DNA from: Luscinia megarhynchos
Taxonomy: Eukaryota > Chordata > Aves > Passeriformes > Turdidae
NCBI GenBank assembly: GCA_034336665.1
Contig: CM067570.1
Span: forward strand, 12,941,502-13,005,501
Reading direction: 5' to 3'
Length of the DNA: 64,000 nt
Under the pieces are notes generated by a model. The model ran no database searches, was not told the origin of the DNA, and worked only from the letters and a program-made list of their open reading frames with translations. How positions within the stretch are numbered: the stretch's first letter is position 1; each line of letters begins with the position of its first letter. Position numbers and translations under genes: made by a program. Positions 1 to 14,585 of the stretch are shown piece after piece.

Positions 1-2699
1 GAAATCTGTTTTAATTGATTGAAGGCAATTAACAAGATTGATTGCTCAACCCTCCTTCAATCCAGTTAGGAATGGTTCATTGTGCAAGTGATAAATTAAG
101 ATGGTTTGTAAAGTTCCTGGTGGATCCTTGATTTGAGGTTATGATTTTGTAACAAATAATGACAGAGCAAAGCTATCAAATGGTACTGTCTCTCCTTTAA
201 AGAGACCTCCAAGTCAGCTGGCAAAGCCTTTTCTATTTGTCTAGAGGGACAGCAATCTCTCAGTTTTATGGTAGTTCAGGACAGGAATGGCTTAATAAAG
301 CTCACTGAAAGAGAAATTAATACATAAATATTACATAATTAATGGGAACACCAGCACAGGTTAGGTTAGTTTGTAACATTTGTTAGCCAATGGATCCAAA
401 ATCTTTCAAGTCCACTTCAATTTAATTTTCTTTAGTTGTCAGGACTGACAGGTAGATTTTCCTGGCCCTATGCTGTTATTTGCTTTGTCTAGAGTGGAGC
501 ACAGATCCACTCACACACTGTCCCAAGCACCAGGCATGGAACTTGATCTATGGAGCACATGAAGTTCCTTAAAGCAGTTTGTATTTGGGGTGATCTGTTT
601 GTGCCTCGGGTTATCATGGTAAGGAGGGGCAGAGTTTGTGATTTTTGACCCAACTGTGATGAAAAGTAATGCTTAGGGTGACCTTAGAAATAGACCTTTT
701 CTATCTACCTTTATGTACAAAATGAAAGAAAGAAGAGTTCATCTGATTCAAATGCTCAGTTCTGTTCTCCTTATAGAGAACAGGAGCTCTCATGAGCATT
801 AGGAGCATGTCCTGGCCCTCCTGATTTCTGCCAGCTGCTCTCCATTGGGTAGCTGTAGCCATAAGGCCTGGAAGCTGAATATTCCCCAGTTTGTTCCTCT
901 ACATCTGTTTGGATTTGGAACTGGAAATAGCACTTGGATTGAGAACCTTGGAGAAAGTCAGCAAATCCCCAAGAGCTGCCCCAAAAGTTACTTCCTGGGG
1001 GCTGAGATAAAGCTCTACATCTTGGAGACTTGGAGGATAAATAAGTGATTGTCCTTGCTGGGTGCAGCTGAACTTATCTAAGCCATGGCAGAACAATGGC
1101 ATAAATTAGATGTATTAAAGAAAGGTGCTGCTTTTATAGCATCAATTTAGTCAAAATTTGATGGTGATGATGGATGGGTCTTCGTGCATCCTCCCCACCC
1201 CACACACTCCCTCTCCCTCTCTGCTCTCTCTGATTAGCAGTGTTTTCATTCGTCCCAGCATAAGAACATGGGGTGGGTATTGCAGGAAAGAGCTGTCTGG
1301 GTGCTTGCATAATTAAAGTATTCTGGAGATGGGGGAGCTGAGATGTTCACAATTGGCTTTGTGCACATTGGCCAACATAAAGGTCTAAAATGCTGCTGGA
1401 AGCTGAGCCAGCTGGGCAAATTGGTTTCCTGAGGTTGCCTGCAGCTTTCTGGTGAATCCCCCCTGCCCTTAACCCCAGCAGGGACTGCTGCAGGGTACAT
1501 CCAGCCCAAAGAAAAAGATTTTTTTTTTTTTAATTTTGTAAGAGCTGTCTGAAAATGTTCAAATAATAATCTTCATTTCTTTAATTCTGGATGAATTTGA
1601 GGCAGAAATGAAATGAGGTAATGAAAGTAATGAATATATTCTGAGAAGTTATGATGTCATTAAAATCAGCACTAACAATAATTTTTTTTCAGCAGTGTGG
1701 TTGTCCATTCAGCTACTGAATCTTCCTAAGTGTGATAGAATTTGTAAAGCTGGGCAGCTAGGAGAGAGGGGAAGGAAACTGATGGACCATGATACCAGGT
1801 CTGTGTTTGATTTGCAGTTACAATTCATGGTGCTGACTAGTCAATTTATGGATAAATTTTCTCTTTGAAAAACTACCTGTGTCAGTACTGGGTGGTTTTT
1901 GTTCAAGGAAAAGCAAGATTTTTGGTGACATTTTTCAAAGAGAAACTTTGAAATTAAATTAGATTTTTACTGTTTATCAGATTTCTCCTGTTCAGTGTAG
2001 TTATTGGAAAATAAGCCAATGAATAAATAGTTCACAAATAAAATTAGTTGGAGTTTTGGTTTGGTTTTTTTTTTCATTTATTCTCAGTTTCCTATGAAAT
2101 GTCACCAGCTTCAAATAAGAAATTTCCTTAATAGGTTTCACTGGGGGAAAAGGAATAGATGTTTTTCAACTCTTCTGTCAGCATGTTTTGAGACACTGAA
2201 TAATTATGAATCTCAATATAGCCCTTTACCTAACAGCTTATATGTTTTATTAGTTTTGTGGTTTCTGAGGTTTTGTTTTTTCTTTAGAGGGCTGGTGAAG
2301 AGATCAGTACAATTTTGCAATAGATTTGACAATTTATATAGACAGACCTAGAAATCTGACAAGAAAACACGTCTAGAAATCCCTAGTAAAACAAAAGCTG
2401 CTGGGTCCACAAGTTTTCTGAAAATTATGTTGGGTGTTTGCTTTCATGTTCTAGTAAACATGAATAATAATTCCCCAATCTCCTGCTATATCTGTTATTC
2501 ATTATTTTATAGCTCCATGTAGCATTCTACTTCAGACATAATTTTTTTCAGGCTAAAAAATCCCAGTCTGTTTCATCTTTCAACATTCTGAAGATATTTT
2601 ATATCATTGGCCTACTTTATGGCTGTTTTCTGTATTTTTTTTCCAATTCAACTATATATTTGTCAAATGGAGAGACAAAAGCATCACAGTTTTCAAGTC

Positions 2700-3350
2700 G
2701 GGGTCACATAACTGTTAATATATAAAGTAATTTCAGTGCTTTCTGGATGGCTGGTTCTCTTCTTTTTCTTGCAATTCCTAATAACTTCTTTGGGTTTTTA
2801 GCCGTTTTTGAGTCTAGAAGTGATGTTTGCCTCCAGCAGTTCACAAGGCTTCAGGACTTCTGAATGACAGTAGCAGATTTCCAACCTGTTTCAGATGGGA
2901 TGTGTGGTGAGGATGATTTTGTTTGTGTGGTGTGGTGCTTTACATTTTCTAATCCTCTTTATTCTCTGTTTTACTGCATGATCTTTCCATATCAACCAGA
3001 TCCTTGTGCAGCTTTTCAGTCAAGCTAAAAACTTTTCTGTTATTCACCGAGTTGTTCTAGTTCTCTGTACTCTGTGTTTTCTTTGCTGTGACATTTAGGA
3101 AGCCAGAAATATCATAGATCAGACTAGATCCCCATAAATGCACATTTTATTTTGTCACATATGATCTTGATTTGGATATTTTTTTTGCTTTCAGTGGCTT
3201 TCAACAAAATTGATGGACGTGCAAGTGCATGGTATCAATTATAGCATCCTTATCAATCCATAAACTGATTCCTTTGAAGGCTAATAATAAATTTGTAAGG
3301 CGTATTTCCTCTTAAAAACAAGATGTCTTTTAGTCATTATATAATGATCT
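2700..3350 (-). mobile_element. Old antisense LINE remnant (CR1/L3-like)
   Basis: Three spaced words fit the antisense order of an old amniote CR1/L3-like LINE: attcctaataacttctttgg near 2776, tcaaccagatccttgtgcag near 2993, and taataaatttgtaaggcg near 3286 followed by tatttcctc. The rest is too diverged to follow by eye. The limits are approximate, and similarity beyond 3350 is possible but unproven. Confidence 0.5.
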
Positions 3351-6300
3351 GCTTGTTTGTTTATTGTGGTCTTTAAAATATTTTCTCTTAATTTATGGAT
3401 TTATTTGTAATGGGTACCATGGTCTGTCTTAAGCCCTCTTAAAACATGCCCCTGCATTTCCCACCTTTTCTTTCTCTGCTAATGAAGTACATTTCCTTGA
3501 TAGGATAGCCATCACAACTAAGAGTTATTTTATACTGAATTTCTAAATTGTGGAAGAATATTCACTGAGCTTAGTGGATTTTCTCTGTTTATTTTATATA
3601 CTAATTTGGTACTTCAATTTAAAGTAATTTTCTTACCCATAACTGAAAAAGAGCCTAGAGTTGGAAATACCCTAAGCTGTATCTCTTACTCTGCTCTCAT
3701 GAAAAGAATTAATTCACCATCCCAGCAATGGCCTTGTCTTTTTCCAGGCTGTCTTGCAGCATTTTTTATCAGGTTTTTTTTCTTATGTTCAGAAAGGTAT
3801 TTATTACTATTTCTTATGCCTATATCAAATGATTTAAAATTTTTAAAGTTTTGTGTTATTCTATGGTTATCTATACTTACAGAACTGATCCAAATTTCCA
3901 TTTTTATCTTTTAATTGTGACTTCTTTAGAGGAAAGTCTTTCCTTCTTTAAATAGCTTCTCAGTCTCTGATTTTACCAGATGGTTTTTATTTCTTTCCTT
4001 TTAAAGAAATTTGTTTTCAGCATAAGTGGTTTTGATTTATTTTAAATCTCCAATCTGATGACTTTAAAATACTTACATCATTCTCAAAATAATTTATCCT
4101 GTTGTTACTTTTAATTTTTAACGAGCAAATCCTAGGTTTTATGTTTTTTTTTTCTTGAAGTTAATCTCTGTTTTAAAATAATACTTTAAGTTTCTGTATA
4201 GTTCTGCATTTTGGTGTTGGATTACAATTTTCTGTGGACTGTGTTGCAGAGAAGCTCCTCAATAGTAGTGTTTTCATCCTGAGTGCTGGTTAATTTTCAA
4301 GAATACATTGTGTATGTGTGTTGGGTAGCTTGCCTGCCAACTCCAGCATATACACATTTCTGTTTTCTAAAATTTGGAGTTCAAGATGATAGGACAATTA
4401 CACTCCCTATTCAGAGGTGACAAAGGCTTCTCTCCATTTTCTCTAGTCTTGGGCCTTCTCTTAATGCCTTGTCTGCCACAGAGTGAAATAACATCATGTG
4501 GTCATGTTTTGGATAACCCAGACCTAACACACTAATGTGGAAGACTTTCAATCCATATAGAATTTAGAGTGGTCAATAGTAACTCATTGTCTCTATTGGC
4601 TTCTAACCTTTCTTTCTAAACATGGCACCTTCCTTCTTACCAGTGTTTCCCACTGCATCCTTATGAACTTTGTACCCTTTACTGCCTCCTCAATGAGGCT
4701 GCTTTCCACTTGTATGTCTGCTGGGATGTATTTTCGAACACACAAGGCATAACCCAGGTTAGTTACCCTTCCACAGTTAGCACATGTGCCTTTGACATAA
4801 CCATAGAGACCTGTATTGACAGGCTTGGCCTACACTTCCTGAGGCTGTGCTTTACTGGTTAAAACGAGTGCATTTTGTCCATTTCTCTCCTGTAATCAAG
4901 AGCAATCAATGAACTTTAGCAGAATTCTTTGCTCAGAAAGTCACATGAACACTAGTATGGGGAGAAATTGGACTCTTTGAAGGTGCTAATCTGACACTCT
5001 GTGATGATACCAGGTAATAAACAATCAGGAGCCTGTAGAATTGCTGCATTTCCCTTTAGTCATAATGTGTTGATTTAGTGGTGTTTTAAAGAACTGCTGT
5101 CAAAGCTGTGTGTTCTCCACATGGGTACTGGTTCAGGTGTTCATTAATGCTACACTGCAGAAACTTGGTGAGCTCAAATGTGCATGAGACTGTAGCATTG
5201 ATGCAGAAGCACTTGAGGGTGTATCAGTATCCCTCTTTACCAGAAGTTAAATTTGTGTATTTGCACAGTGCTCTTCTGTTTGCCAGAGAACAAGCTCATC
5301 TTTGAAGACTGAACTGTGAACATACATCCTAGCCCAGCTTATTATTCAGGCCTCACTGTGTGCAAGAGGTTTGAAAGGAAATCCTGTAATAGGTTAATTT
5401 TCCTCTCTGTGGGTTGCATTGTCTAAAAACACTTGCTTCTTTCTTCTATTCTTTGTTACTTTTCAAGGTGTAGCTACTCATAATGCTTTCAGGATAAAAA
5501 AGAAAAACACCTTAAGCACAATGCCTTCATCTTAATATTTGCAAAAAGTGTTAGGTGTTCTTATTTCTTGTTCTAAAGACGAGCTCTTTCATGGATCCTA
5601 TTCATGAATCCTTTCTTTCACCTATGATCAGGAGATAAAAAGAATAAAAGAGCCCTGTGTGCTAGATTTCACACCTCAGGAGAAGGGCTTGTTAAGGAAC
5701 TATTGATTTCCTCTCTCCTCAACTCCCTCCTTTTTGCCCACACTTCCCCTCCTCCACAACTCCCACCCATTTAGCCATACTTACATGGGAAATATTGACA
5801 CCATTGGAGAGGCTTCTAAGATTTATAGTTTTTAAGTGTTTGCCCAGCTATGATTTAAGGAAAAACTGTATGGAAGTGAAAGGAAAAGCGGCAACTTACA
5901 AAAAGCATCATCACATATCTTGCTGTTAGAGAGTGAGTGCCAAGAAACAGATTCTCTAGGATGATCCTCCTTGGAGAAAGGACAGAAATGAAACTGTTAT
6001 TGAAGGTCCTAGGGACAGTCCAGTGTGATGCATCCCAGGTTGCACATTTACAGAAACATCTATTGCATAGAAACTCCTCTTGTTGAAAGAAACTATTTCT
6101 ACCTTCCTTCCCTTGTGTTCATCCACATGGGATATAATGCTTATTTCAAAATCTGTTTTTACAAGCACTGAAATTTCAAACTCACTGAGAAGTTCCCATA
6201 ATCTTCTAATTTCTAAAATAAAAGTAGTAGAACAGTTTTTATTGATGGTCTGATGTGATCTTGGGCCTGCCAAATGTATCACGACTCCATATGTCCTACC

Positions 6301-9178
6301 ATAAAAACAGTAACAGGTGTTATTTGTATGCCAGTAAAAATTAGAGTTCAGAGTCAGAATTTCAGTCCTTCTCCTTGGATCACTAACAGAAAGTTACTTT
6401 TTTTTTGTCCTCTAGTTTAGAGACATCATGATCTTCAGAGCCTACTGCTGAGGATTGTTTGGTGTGGTTGGCGTAATGAAATGTGTGGTCGAAACTTAAT
6501 GGGCAGACATGCATTTGGAAGACATTGCACACTTGCCTGCCAAAAGCTCATCTTACTCTATTGCAGGAGGAAGAGATGTGGCTTCTTTAAGTTGCTTTAG
6601 TGTCCTCAGGATTAATTTAATGTGGTTCAATGATGGACCTCAATCTGAAAGTGCAATACCAAGACTCAAATGTAGGATGCTGCAAGCATTACAGTAGTGA
6701 TTTTGTAGGAGGGAAATATGTCAATTAAATTTAGTCCTCCTGTGGTAGAGGTAAGTCTGTGTAACTCACTAGGCCAAGACTAAGGCTGATGTACACAAGC
6801 ATGGTTTCACTGCTCTGAGGAATGGGATTGGCTTTATTGTCACCCACGTGGAAGAGCAGTAAGGGGTAAAAATCTGAGGGTTGTACCAGGATGGGAATTT
6901 TCCTGGTGATGTCCTTAACCCAGGCCCCAGGGAGGGTGCAGACTTCCATAAGAGGAGGATCTGTCCAGTGTGTTGAACCCTCTGCTCCCCTGAGAAGGGA
7001 GTTGCCTACTACTATAATCTGTCTTTTCTTCCTTATGGAAATTGCTATTGGGCAGGGGGGAGGAGGATATAACAAAAAATGTGTGTGTAGGCACCTGCAT
7101 TTCTGTGCTTTATTGAACACTGGAGAAAATCAAGCCTACCTATTTTTTCTTCTTTCACAGGATATTACTTTACTGATCCAAATGCAAATGCTATCAAATT
7201 TTATAACAGCAAAATAATGTAAGATAATGAAGCACAGTATTCATCTGAGGTCACTGTTGCATGGAATAACTAACACCTCTCTGGTGTCATCTTGCTGGAT
7301 CCGTCTGGCAAATTACAACCAGAGAGATTCTGAGTGTACAGCACTAGCTATTTAAATGTACTTTGATGAAGCTAAACACAGAGAAGGTTCCCAGAGTTCC
7401 CCAACACTGCCAGACATAAACACATTCACTGCATTGTTAATCCCACTAATTTAATGTAAAGCATGAAGGTCTCCATGAGATTTATGCAAAACAGCTGAAA
7501 TCTATGATTAGTGTTGGCAGCAGAAGAGCAGTTTCAGTCCGTTGGCTGAGGTTAATCTAGTCAAGGTACTAGGGAAATATTTAACCTTGTTGTGATTTAG
7601 TTTTAAATGCTATCTTTATGTAGGATTGCCTTTAAGATGAAGTGCAAGAGGCTGAATTGAAGCAGGAATTAGGTGCTGACTTTTAGCTTAGACTTGTAAT
7701 TTACAGGTTTAATTTTGCTGCTTGCTTCTTGCTTCTATGATTATTTATTTATGTAGTGATGATTATATTAACAGCAATAAGAGCTTGACCTCCAGGTGCT
7801 CCAAAGACAAAGCTGATTGTGAAATCTAAAGATAGGGATCCATTTGCCATCAATGAAATGCAATTTTTTGAGATGCAACTTCACATACATGTGCAAAGGG
7901 TGTCTCAGCACAGTAAGGAAATTGCACTTGGTTCATTGCTGGGAAGAAGAAGGGCAACCTGCCCAACTACAGATTGGATAAGGCATTTGGGCTGCATCTG
8001 TATGAGGAAATGGAAGAAGACAGAGACCATTTTCTCATCCTGCAGTCAAGTGATGTAGCTTGTGTATTATCCATTTGGTAAATTTGCTTTTCTTCAAAAG
8101 ACATCACTGTACCCAAGTTGTCTATTGGAAAAGACTGTTGGTGGATACAGAAACTCAGACTTTGCCAAGGTACAGTTTGGCAGACTCTGGAAACAGATTG
8201 ACACTAATTCAAACTTTTTAAAGATCAAACTGTCCATTTCAGTATAAAAAGGTGCTGTGAACAAAGCAAGAAAATAAATTAGAATTTTTAGGCATGAATC
8301 AGAACAGGGAAAAAAATGTGCAAAGTGTTAAAAAGTTCTTCAATATTTTGTTTCATTTTCTTTGGTCTAAGTAGAAGTGTTTCACTCTCCTTCAGGGGCC
8401 CAAGAAACTTCATGTTTCTAATGTCAGCATCATTACACATGTATTTTATTTATTTAAAAAATAATATTATATAGTTTGTCTCAATGGCTATTCTTTAATT
8501 TTTTTAAAAAATGCTTTTTCTTGCAAATTATTTTGATGATGTAAAAATGATGGGTTTTATTGGGAAGGCTGTGATTAGTTCTGCCAACTATCAGCAGAAG
8601 GATAATAAGCTGCTTCCTTAGTAGAAATGTAGTTTACTTTGGGCAGTCATCTATCTGATGTTAATGATGTTGTTAACAGCATTTGTTCCTGTATTTGGAA
8701 AGTAACTAACCAGACAGAAAGGTATGAATGCAGTGTAATGGGGTGGATTAGCAGCAAATAACCTTTCACTTGAGCAGATCATTTAGGGAAGTGATGAATT
8801 AGTGTGGACCCTGACACATTGCTACATCTCCTCTCCCCTACTTGTACAGAAACTGCCAGCAGCTCAGAGGTGTCTAAATAATGCTCAGGAGCCCAGGTGG
8901 ACACTGCACTGCTGGAGCACAGCAGCCAGCCCTCCATAAGTACCAAGAGTAATGCAGGCCCAGTAGGACCCCTGCTTGATCAGGAGTCATTTTAATCCTT
9001 GCTGTTCAGGGAACTTTAATTACCTCTTTGTAGATGAATTTTTTATTTTGTCCATTGGGGGGTAGAGGGATGGGATGGAAAGCTGTCAGTTTCTCAGATA
9101 ATATGTTATGGGAGGATAGTTTTGACAGGTGCCTCTTCTATTCTTCCCCCCCACCCCTTGCTCCTCCCTAATAGCAGC

Positions 9179-9258
9179 TCTGACAGTGTGCCAGGGGATA
9201 TTGTTTCTGAGGTTATTGTCTGACAGCGTGCCAGGGAATATTATTTCTGAGGTTCTTG
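9179..9258. repeat. Tandem duplication, 2 x 40 bp
   Basis: Two adjacent 40-bp units, 9179-9218 and 9219-9258, both starting tctgacag and carrying gtgccagggga or gtgccagggaa and tttctgaggtt. They differ at about four positions, so the duplication is not very recent. It is intronic with no evident function. Confidence 0.9.
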
Positions 9259-12200
9259 TCAAGGATAGGTGTTTCACAGAGAAAAATGTAGCTGCTGTTG
9301 GGAAAGAAGAAACATAAGCAGAAAGGAGGTTTCTCTTTATGAAGGTAGGATAGGGTTTAGACTGGCTTGAGTTATAGTATTCAAGGTGGAAGCTAAAGCA
9401 TGAGTCAGGCAAATCAGCTCAGAATAAGCAGAATTATCCAGTTAACCAGAAATATCTGCTTACCTTTTGTCATGAAGACTATGGTGCATTTATAGGAAAG
9501 AATGAAGTGGAAAGATGTGCTCAGAGGTGACTGATGTGCTAAATGGACACAACCTGCCCTCCAGCTTATGGTTCCTGGACCAGGCTGACAGCTGTTTCCT
9601 CTTGGGCTTGGGCTGAAACCTGCTTAAATCAGTGGAAAAATCTCCCATTTATTCTCTAAACAAGCAAGTCCCTCCAAGTAAATTTACTTTGTTTCTCCAG
9701 ATGGTTTGAAAAAAATACTGAAAGAAAATTTAACTTGCCTTTTTAGACAGAGAGGTGGGAAAATAGAGTACTTAGGTTTGCCACCAATGTAGCTGTGTGG
9801 TATTTAAAACAGAGCTCTAAACTTCAGCTCTTAAAGGAGCTGAGCAGTCCTCCTTTTGTTCTCCCCATGGTCTGCTCCCCTCTAACAAAATAATTTTTTT
9901 TAAGGCCAGATGCTGAAAGAGAACAACTCCCAGAGGCCAGGTCCTGCTGTGAACTCCTGAGCTGGGCAGCTGCACTGAACTCACCCTCCAAACCAGGAGG
10001 AGCTTTTAGCAGCTCCCAGTCTGGATACTGGCAATGCAGATGACAGCAAAGCAATTTCACTGTGTTGCTTTGTGACAAGGTATCAGCAGCTCTGGCTTGA
10101 TGTGTTAGGCAGGACTTTCTCTGTTACATAAGCAAAGCAACATTTTTCACCGCTGGCATTCACAGGATGCAGAAATGGTAAAATGTGAAAAAACCCCAAA
10201 CATTTAGACTTTGAAATTATATTTTAGTTTTTATGTCCTTTTTTTGTGTGTATTTTACGGCTTAGCTGAGGTGAAAGGGGCAAATTTCTACAATTGCCTG
10301 AGCTGACAGTTACTTTTGTTTTGCAGCAGAAAATAAATATATTTTTAAATTCTCATTGTTGCAGAAACCTGTAATCACAAATCTGTCCAGGCCTAAGGTG
10401 CAGCCAGCAAGCACTGAGTGCCATATAATTTTTCTGTGAAAAGAAACCCTGTAGCATCCCATTAAATTCAGAGAGGGCTGATTTTCCATATGGTGTGTTT
10501 ATGGCAGTATTGTCCCCTTGTCATGGTAACCCTCTGTCTCTTTCCACATGTACAAGCAGAGACCTAGGACTCCTGCCAAAACTTGGTTTTAGTCACTGGC
10601 TTCCTCCAAACCTGGATTTAGCACCCATACCCAATAGCCCCACTGAGTTGCATTCCAGGTAACACAAACTTCAGCAGGACTGAAATCCCACTGCCTTTGG
10701 AGAAGATGAAAGTCAGAGTTTGTTTCATCCTGGAATATGTGAAAAGCTAGGCAATGCTAGCTCCTTGCTCTTTCAGATTTTCATGTTTCTTCCTTGAAAA
10801 TTCATGCTTTTTTGAAAGTGAATGTATATTCAAGTACTTGGGAGTCACTCCCCAGGAATATGTTCTGTATCACAGCACACACTCCTAGGTTGTGATCTTT
10901 CTCATCTGGCTAAGGAAGTTTAAAGGGGAGAATTACATTGTTTTACTCTTAAGTACTGCAGTTTTGGGATTTATGACAGTCTTAGCTGCTTGTTGTCTCC
11001 ATTTGGTTCCTTTACTAAGCTCTGGACAGCTTGAATCAAGTGCCCTCCTGTCCTTTTCTCCAGGCACTGGAGACAGCACACTGTGATGTCACAGGTGAGA
11101 TTTGAAGGTGGAGTGCTCTTTTCCCTGCTTGTATTTCTTTTATTGAAGGTTGAAATGTTGTAAATTGCTAACATCTGTGTTGTACGCCCTCTGCACATTT
11201 ATAATCTGATTATTTCTTTCCCCTCAGTTCAACTCATCAGATTACTTTGGCAGAAATGAGAGTTTTCAATATGCCTTAAAATACCTCCTCTAGAAGGTAG
11301 TTAACCTGCTCACCATGCAGGGCAGAGGGCTGTGCTGATGTTGCTGCTTGCATACTCATTTTGAGCCCATCCCATTACTGCCTAACAAAGAGCAGAGTCA
11401 TTATTGGAATCACCTTCTTGCAAGTCTGTAAATAAGTTGCCATTTGGCGTGCAGAGAATTCATGCTGGGGGAGGCTGAGAAAAAGTCCTGCATCTGATCT
11501 GATCTTTTGACTTAATCAGAATTTCATGAGCAGACACTTGCACCCAATTTCCACTTGTCTGTTGGGAGGTGGAGACCAGTCTAAGAGTTGGCCAAAGGAT
11601 GATCTAAAGCCCATCAAGTCTCACTGGTGTGATCTGGCATAGCTCTGAATTAATGCATGAGGTAAGGAAACAGGTGTGTGTCTTCAGGGTTATCAAACAA
11701 CTGTCATATTTCACTGCAGTTGTGTGACATTTTCCTGAACTGCCCTTGAAAAGCTTCTGGGATCCCTCTGAATGGGAGAGTTGTAAAAATAGCCCATTTA
11801 GTCGAATCATTGTTTTTCCTGAGGGACTCATCCATGCAAATTCCAGGCAACAACAGCAGTTTTGAGATTTATGCTTCTTTTCAAAATTTTCTTCTTCATT
11901 TAAGCTGGAACTCCATTTTGTCCTATTTGACGATAATCCATGAGCTAGGTGAGCTGAGCATTGGGAGGAGCACGGTCTGTGCTTGTCTCATTGCCATTCT
12001 TCCCTTTGTGCTGACAGCTGCTGCCCAAGAGGCAGCGCTGAGCCGGTCGGACCCTGCTCCAAACCACTGCAGCTGCTCTCCCCTCACCTTTTCATGCCAG
12101 TGGGACCTGCCTTTGCTGGCTCATAAAAAAAGCCTCATAAAATATTACTGTGGTGCCGTGGTCTGTGTCACAGCAGAGCACCGTGCAGCCAGGCATTGTG

Positions 12201-14012
12201 AAACAAGCTTGGTCTGAGGGGCAGCCCTGGCCAGCTGTTAACCTTGTGGTCACTGGCACTGGGGAAAAGCTTTTGCCTTCAAGAAGCTGGTGGCAAAATT
12301 TGGCACTAATGGAGCTCTTTGATTTATAAGCCCCATAGAATGCCAGAGGCAGAATTTCCCATGTAAATCATCCGTCTGTTGTGTTTACAGGGCTTGTTAA
12401 AACACACAGATTGAAGTGCTGTGCTCTCTCCCAGAGCAACTGTGTTGCATGGGAAATGCAAGTGCTTTGTTTTCTGCACTTGTTTGTCATTTTGTTCCTG
12501 GGAATTAATCCTTATCAACAACAGGTTGTAATAAAGGCCATTTCTCTAGAGGACTTCTGCCATTCTCACCGATAGGTTTACTGTTAATCAATATTTGAAC
12601 CTCCAGGGCTGTGAAATCTGGTACTGCATCCTACTTTCATCTTCTCTAATGGATGGATTTTTTCTATGTCAGCTGTGGATCTTAAGTTTTCAAGTGACTG
12701 TCTGTGGCAATTGGTATTATTCAATCAATGGTCTACAGCCCACAGGTGGTCCATAAAGCATCAAAAGGTGATCTGTATAGCAGTGGGAGTTGGAAGGGAA
12801 AATCAAAGCAATCCTGAAGGCACACACACAGTGACACTCTGCATGAAGCAGCACACAGGGATGTGCCAGCAGCACACAGAGCCATCTTGTAGGCATAGAT
12901 CAATGGGTACAGCACTGTATGTGGATTTCCTTTCCCCAAAAGGGTCATTAGCCCTTTGCTGATTACAGGAGTTTGAGAAAAAAAAAGTGCTGTAAGGACA
13001 GTATTGGACCTCTGAATAGTTTGGTGGGGCTCTTTGAGTGTGAGAAGGATGTTTTTACATAGTTGCCCATCAGGTTCTGAGTGACCTGATCTGGAGGCTG
13101 GATGTGAATAATTCTGGCTCTTGCCTGAGGTGTTCAGGGAAGGTACCTAGCAGAGATGCCAGTGGGTAGGCAGCAAGATCAGCTTGCAATGGGTGTGGTA
13201 CAGCTGTGAATCTTTTCCCTGGCAAAAGCATAACCTCCTTGATGGCACAGACAATCCCTAAAGTATGCTGGACACCCCAGCTTGTTTCACAATATTAAGG
13301 CATATTTTTTTCTTTTGTCTCTTACTTTCACCTTTACTTTCACTCTAGTCACTGCATTTTAAGCCTTTCTTCTCAATTGGGAGGACTGGAAACACTTTAT
13401 TCTGCCTTTGTTGTTTTCCTTCTTTCTTTTTTATCTTATTAAAGGTGAGATATTTACATAATCACAGGACTCCAAGAACACGAGCCTTTGGAGCAAACAA
13501 ACAGAAAACAACAGTCTCCTTTATGCATCTTATATATCCATAAGTGTCTTACTAAAAATATGAAGACTGCCACAGCTATGACTGTGAGGCTTACTCTCTA
13601 CTGACAATTCCATTACTGAGAAGAACAAGATTTTTCACTTGAAATATAAGGAAAAAAATCTCTGAAAGGCTCTCTGCTGGAATTTGAAATTGGCTCCTAT
13701 GTGGAAAGCAGTATGAATAAGATCAGTACATATAGAAGTACAGTTTGTTCCACTCCTCAAAACATATCAGCTGTATTTGGTTAACTTCGAATTAACATCA
13801 ACAAGAATCCCCATTCAAAAGAAAAAATAATAAAGCTTAATTTGTGAGAGGTTAGTTAACTGTCTCATAAAACTTGTAGAAAACAAGATCTTGTGCATTA
13901 AAAGTTCAGAACTAAAGGTGTAGGAGAAGCAAAGCTTTGAGGACAACTGGGATAACCATTTTTTTTCCCTTTTCAGCCTGATAAGCTCCTAATAGAAATA
14001 ATTTTACAGATC

Positions 14013-14585
14013 TGTAATGGATTAACTCCAGCTATTACCTGAGCCCCACACACCGTGGGATGGGGAAGAGATTTGGAAGATAAACATGAGAAATCTCATG
14101 GGTTGAGATAAAGTAAATACCAGTTTAATGGGTAAAGCAAAAGCCACCCACACTTTTGCAAGGAGAACAAGGAGTTAATTCCCTACTTCCCATGGTAGGG
14201 AGGAGTTCAGCTAGCCCCAGGAGAGCGAGGGTCCATCACATGTAATGGTGACTTGGGAATACAAATTCCATCACTCTGAGCACCCCCTGTCCTTCTTCCC
14301 TCAGCTCTATGTGCTGAGCCTGATGCCACATGGGATGGGATATCCCAGTGGTCAGCTGGGGTCAGCTGTCCTGGTTGTCCCCCCTCCCAACTTCCCCTGT
14401 CCTCCCATCCCACCCCTCACTGGTGAGATGAGGAGCAGAAGAGTCTTTGACTCTGTGCAAGCACTGCTTGGTAATAACAAAATCATCTCTGTATTATCAA
14501 CACTGTTTCCAGCACAAATCCAAAACACAGCCCCATACAAACTACAATGAAGAAAATTAACTACCCTTCAGCCAAAATCAACACA
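14013..14585 (-). mobile_element. Solo LTR of an avian endogenous retrovirus (probably ERVL-like)
   Basis: About 573 bp that, read on the minus strand, starts tgtgttgattttggctgaag and runs through a block matching a common bird LTR family I recognise (cattgtagtttgtatggggc, then ggatttgtgctggaaacagt). A possible ATTAAA polyadenylation signal in LTR sense lies at 14124-14129, and the expected TATA box position (near 14308-14316) is degraded to catagag. The borders are tg...ca-like. Flanks are agatc (14008-14012) and tgatc (14586-14590), which fit a 5-bp target-site duplication with one mismatch. No internal retroviral coding region flanks it, so it is a solo LTR. It is antisense to the host gene, 1.6 kb before an exon. 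The exact family name is uncertain. Confidence 0.75.

Noticed and set aside
11810..12217. 135-codon + strand open frame
   Set aside because: It has hydrophobic segments but no conserved motif or supporting context. It lies in the upstream intron of CNTNAP5.
14013..14585. Full endogenous provirus
   Set aside because: No second LTR and no gag, pol or env-like frame lies nearby. It is a solo LTR.
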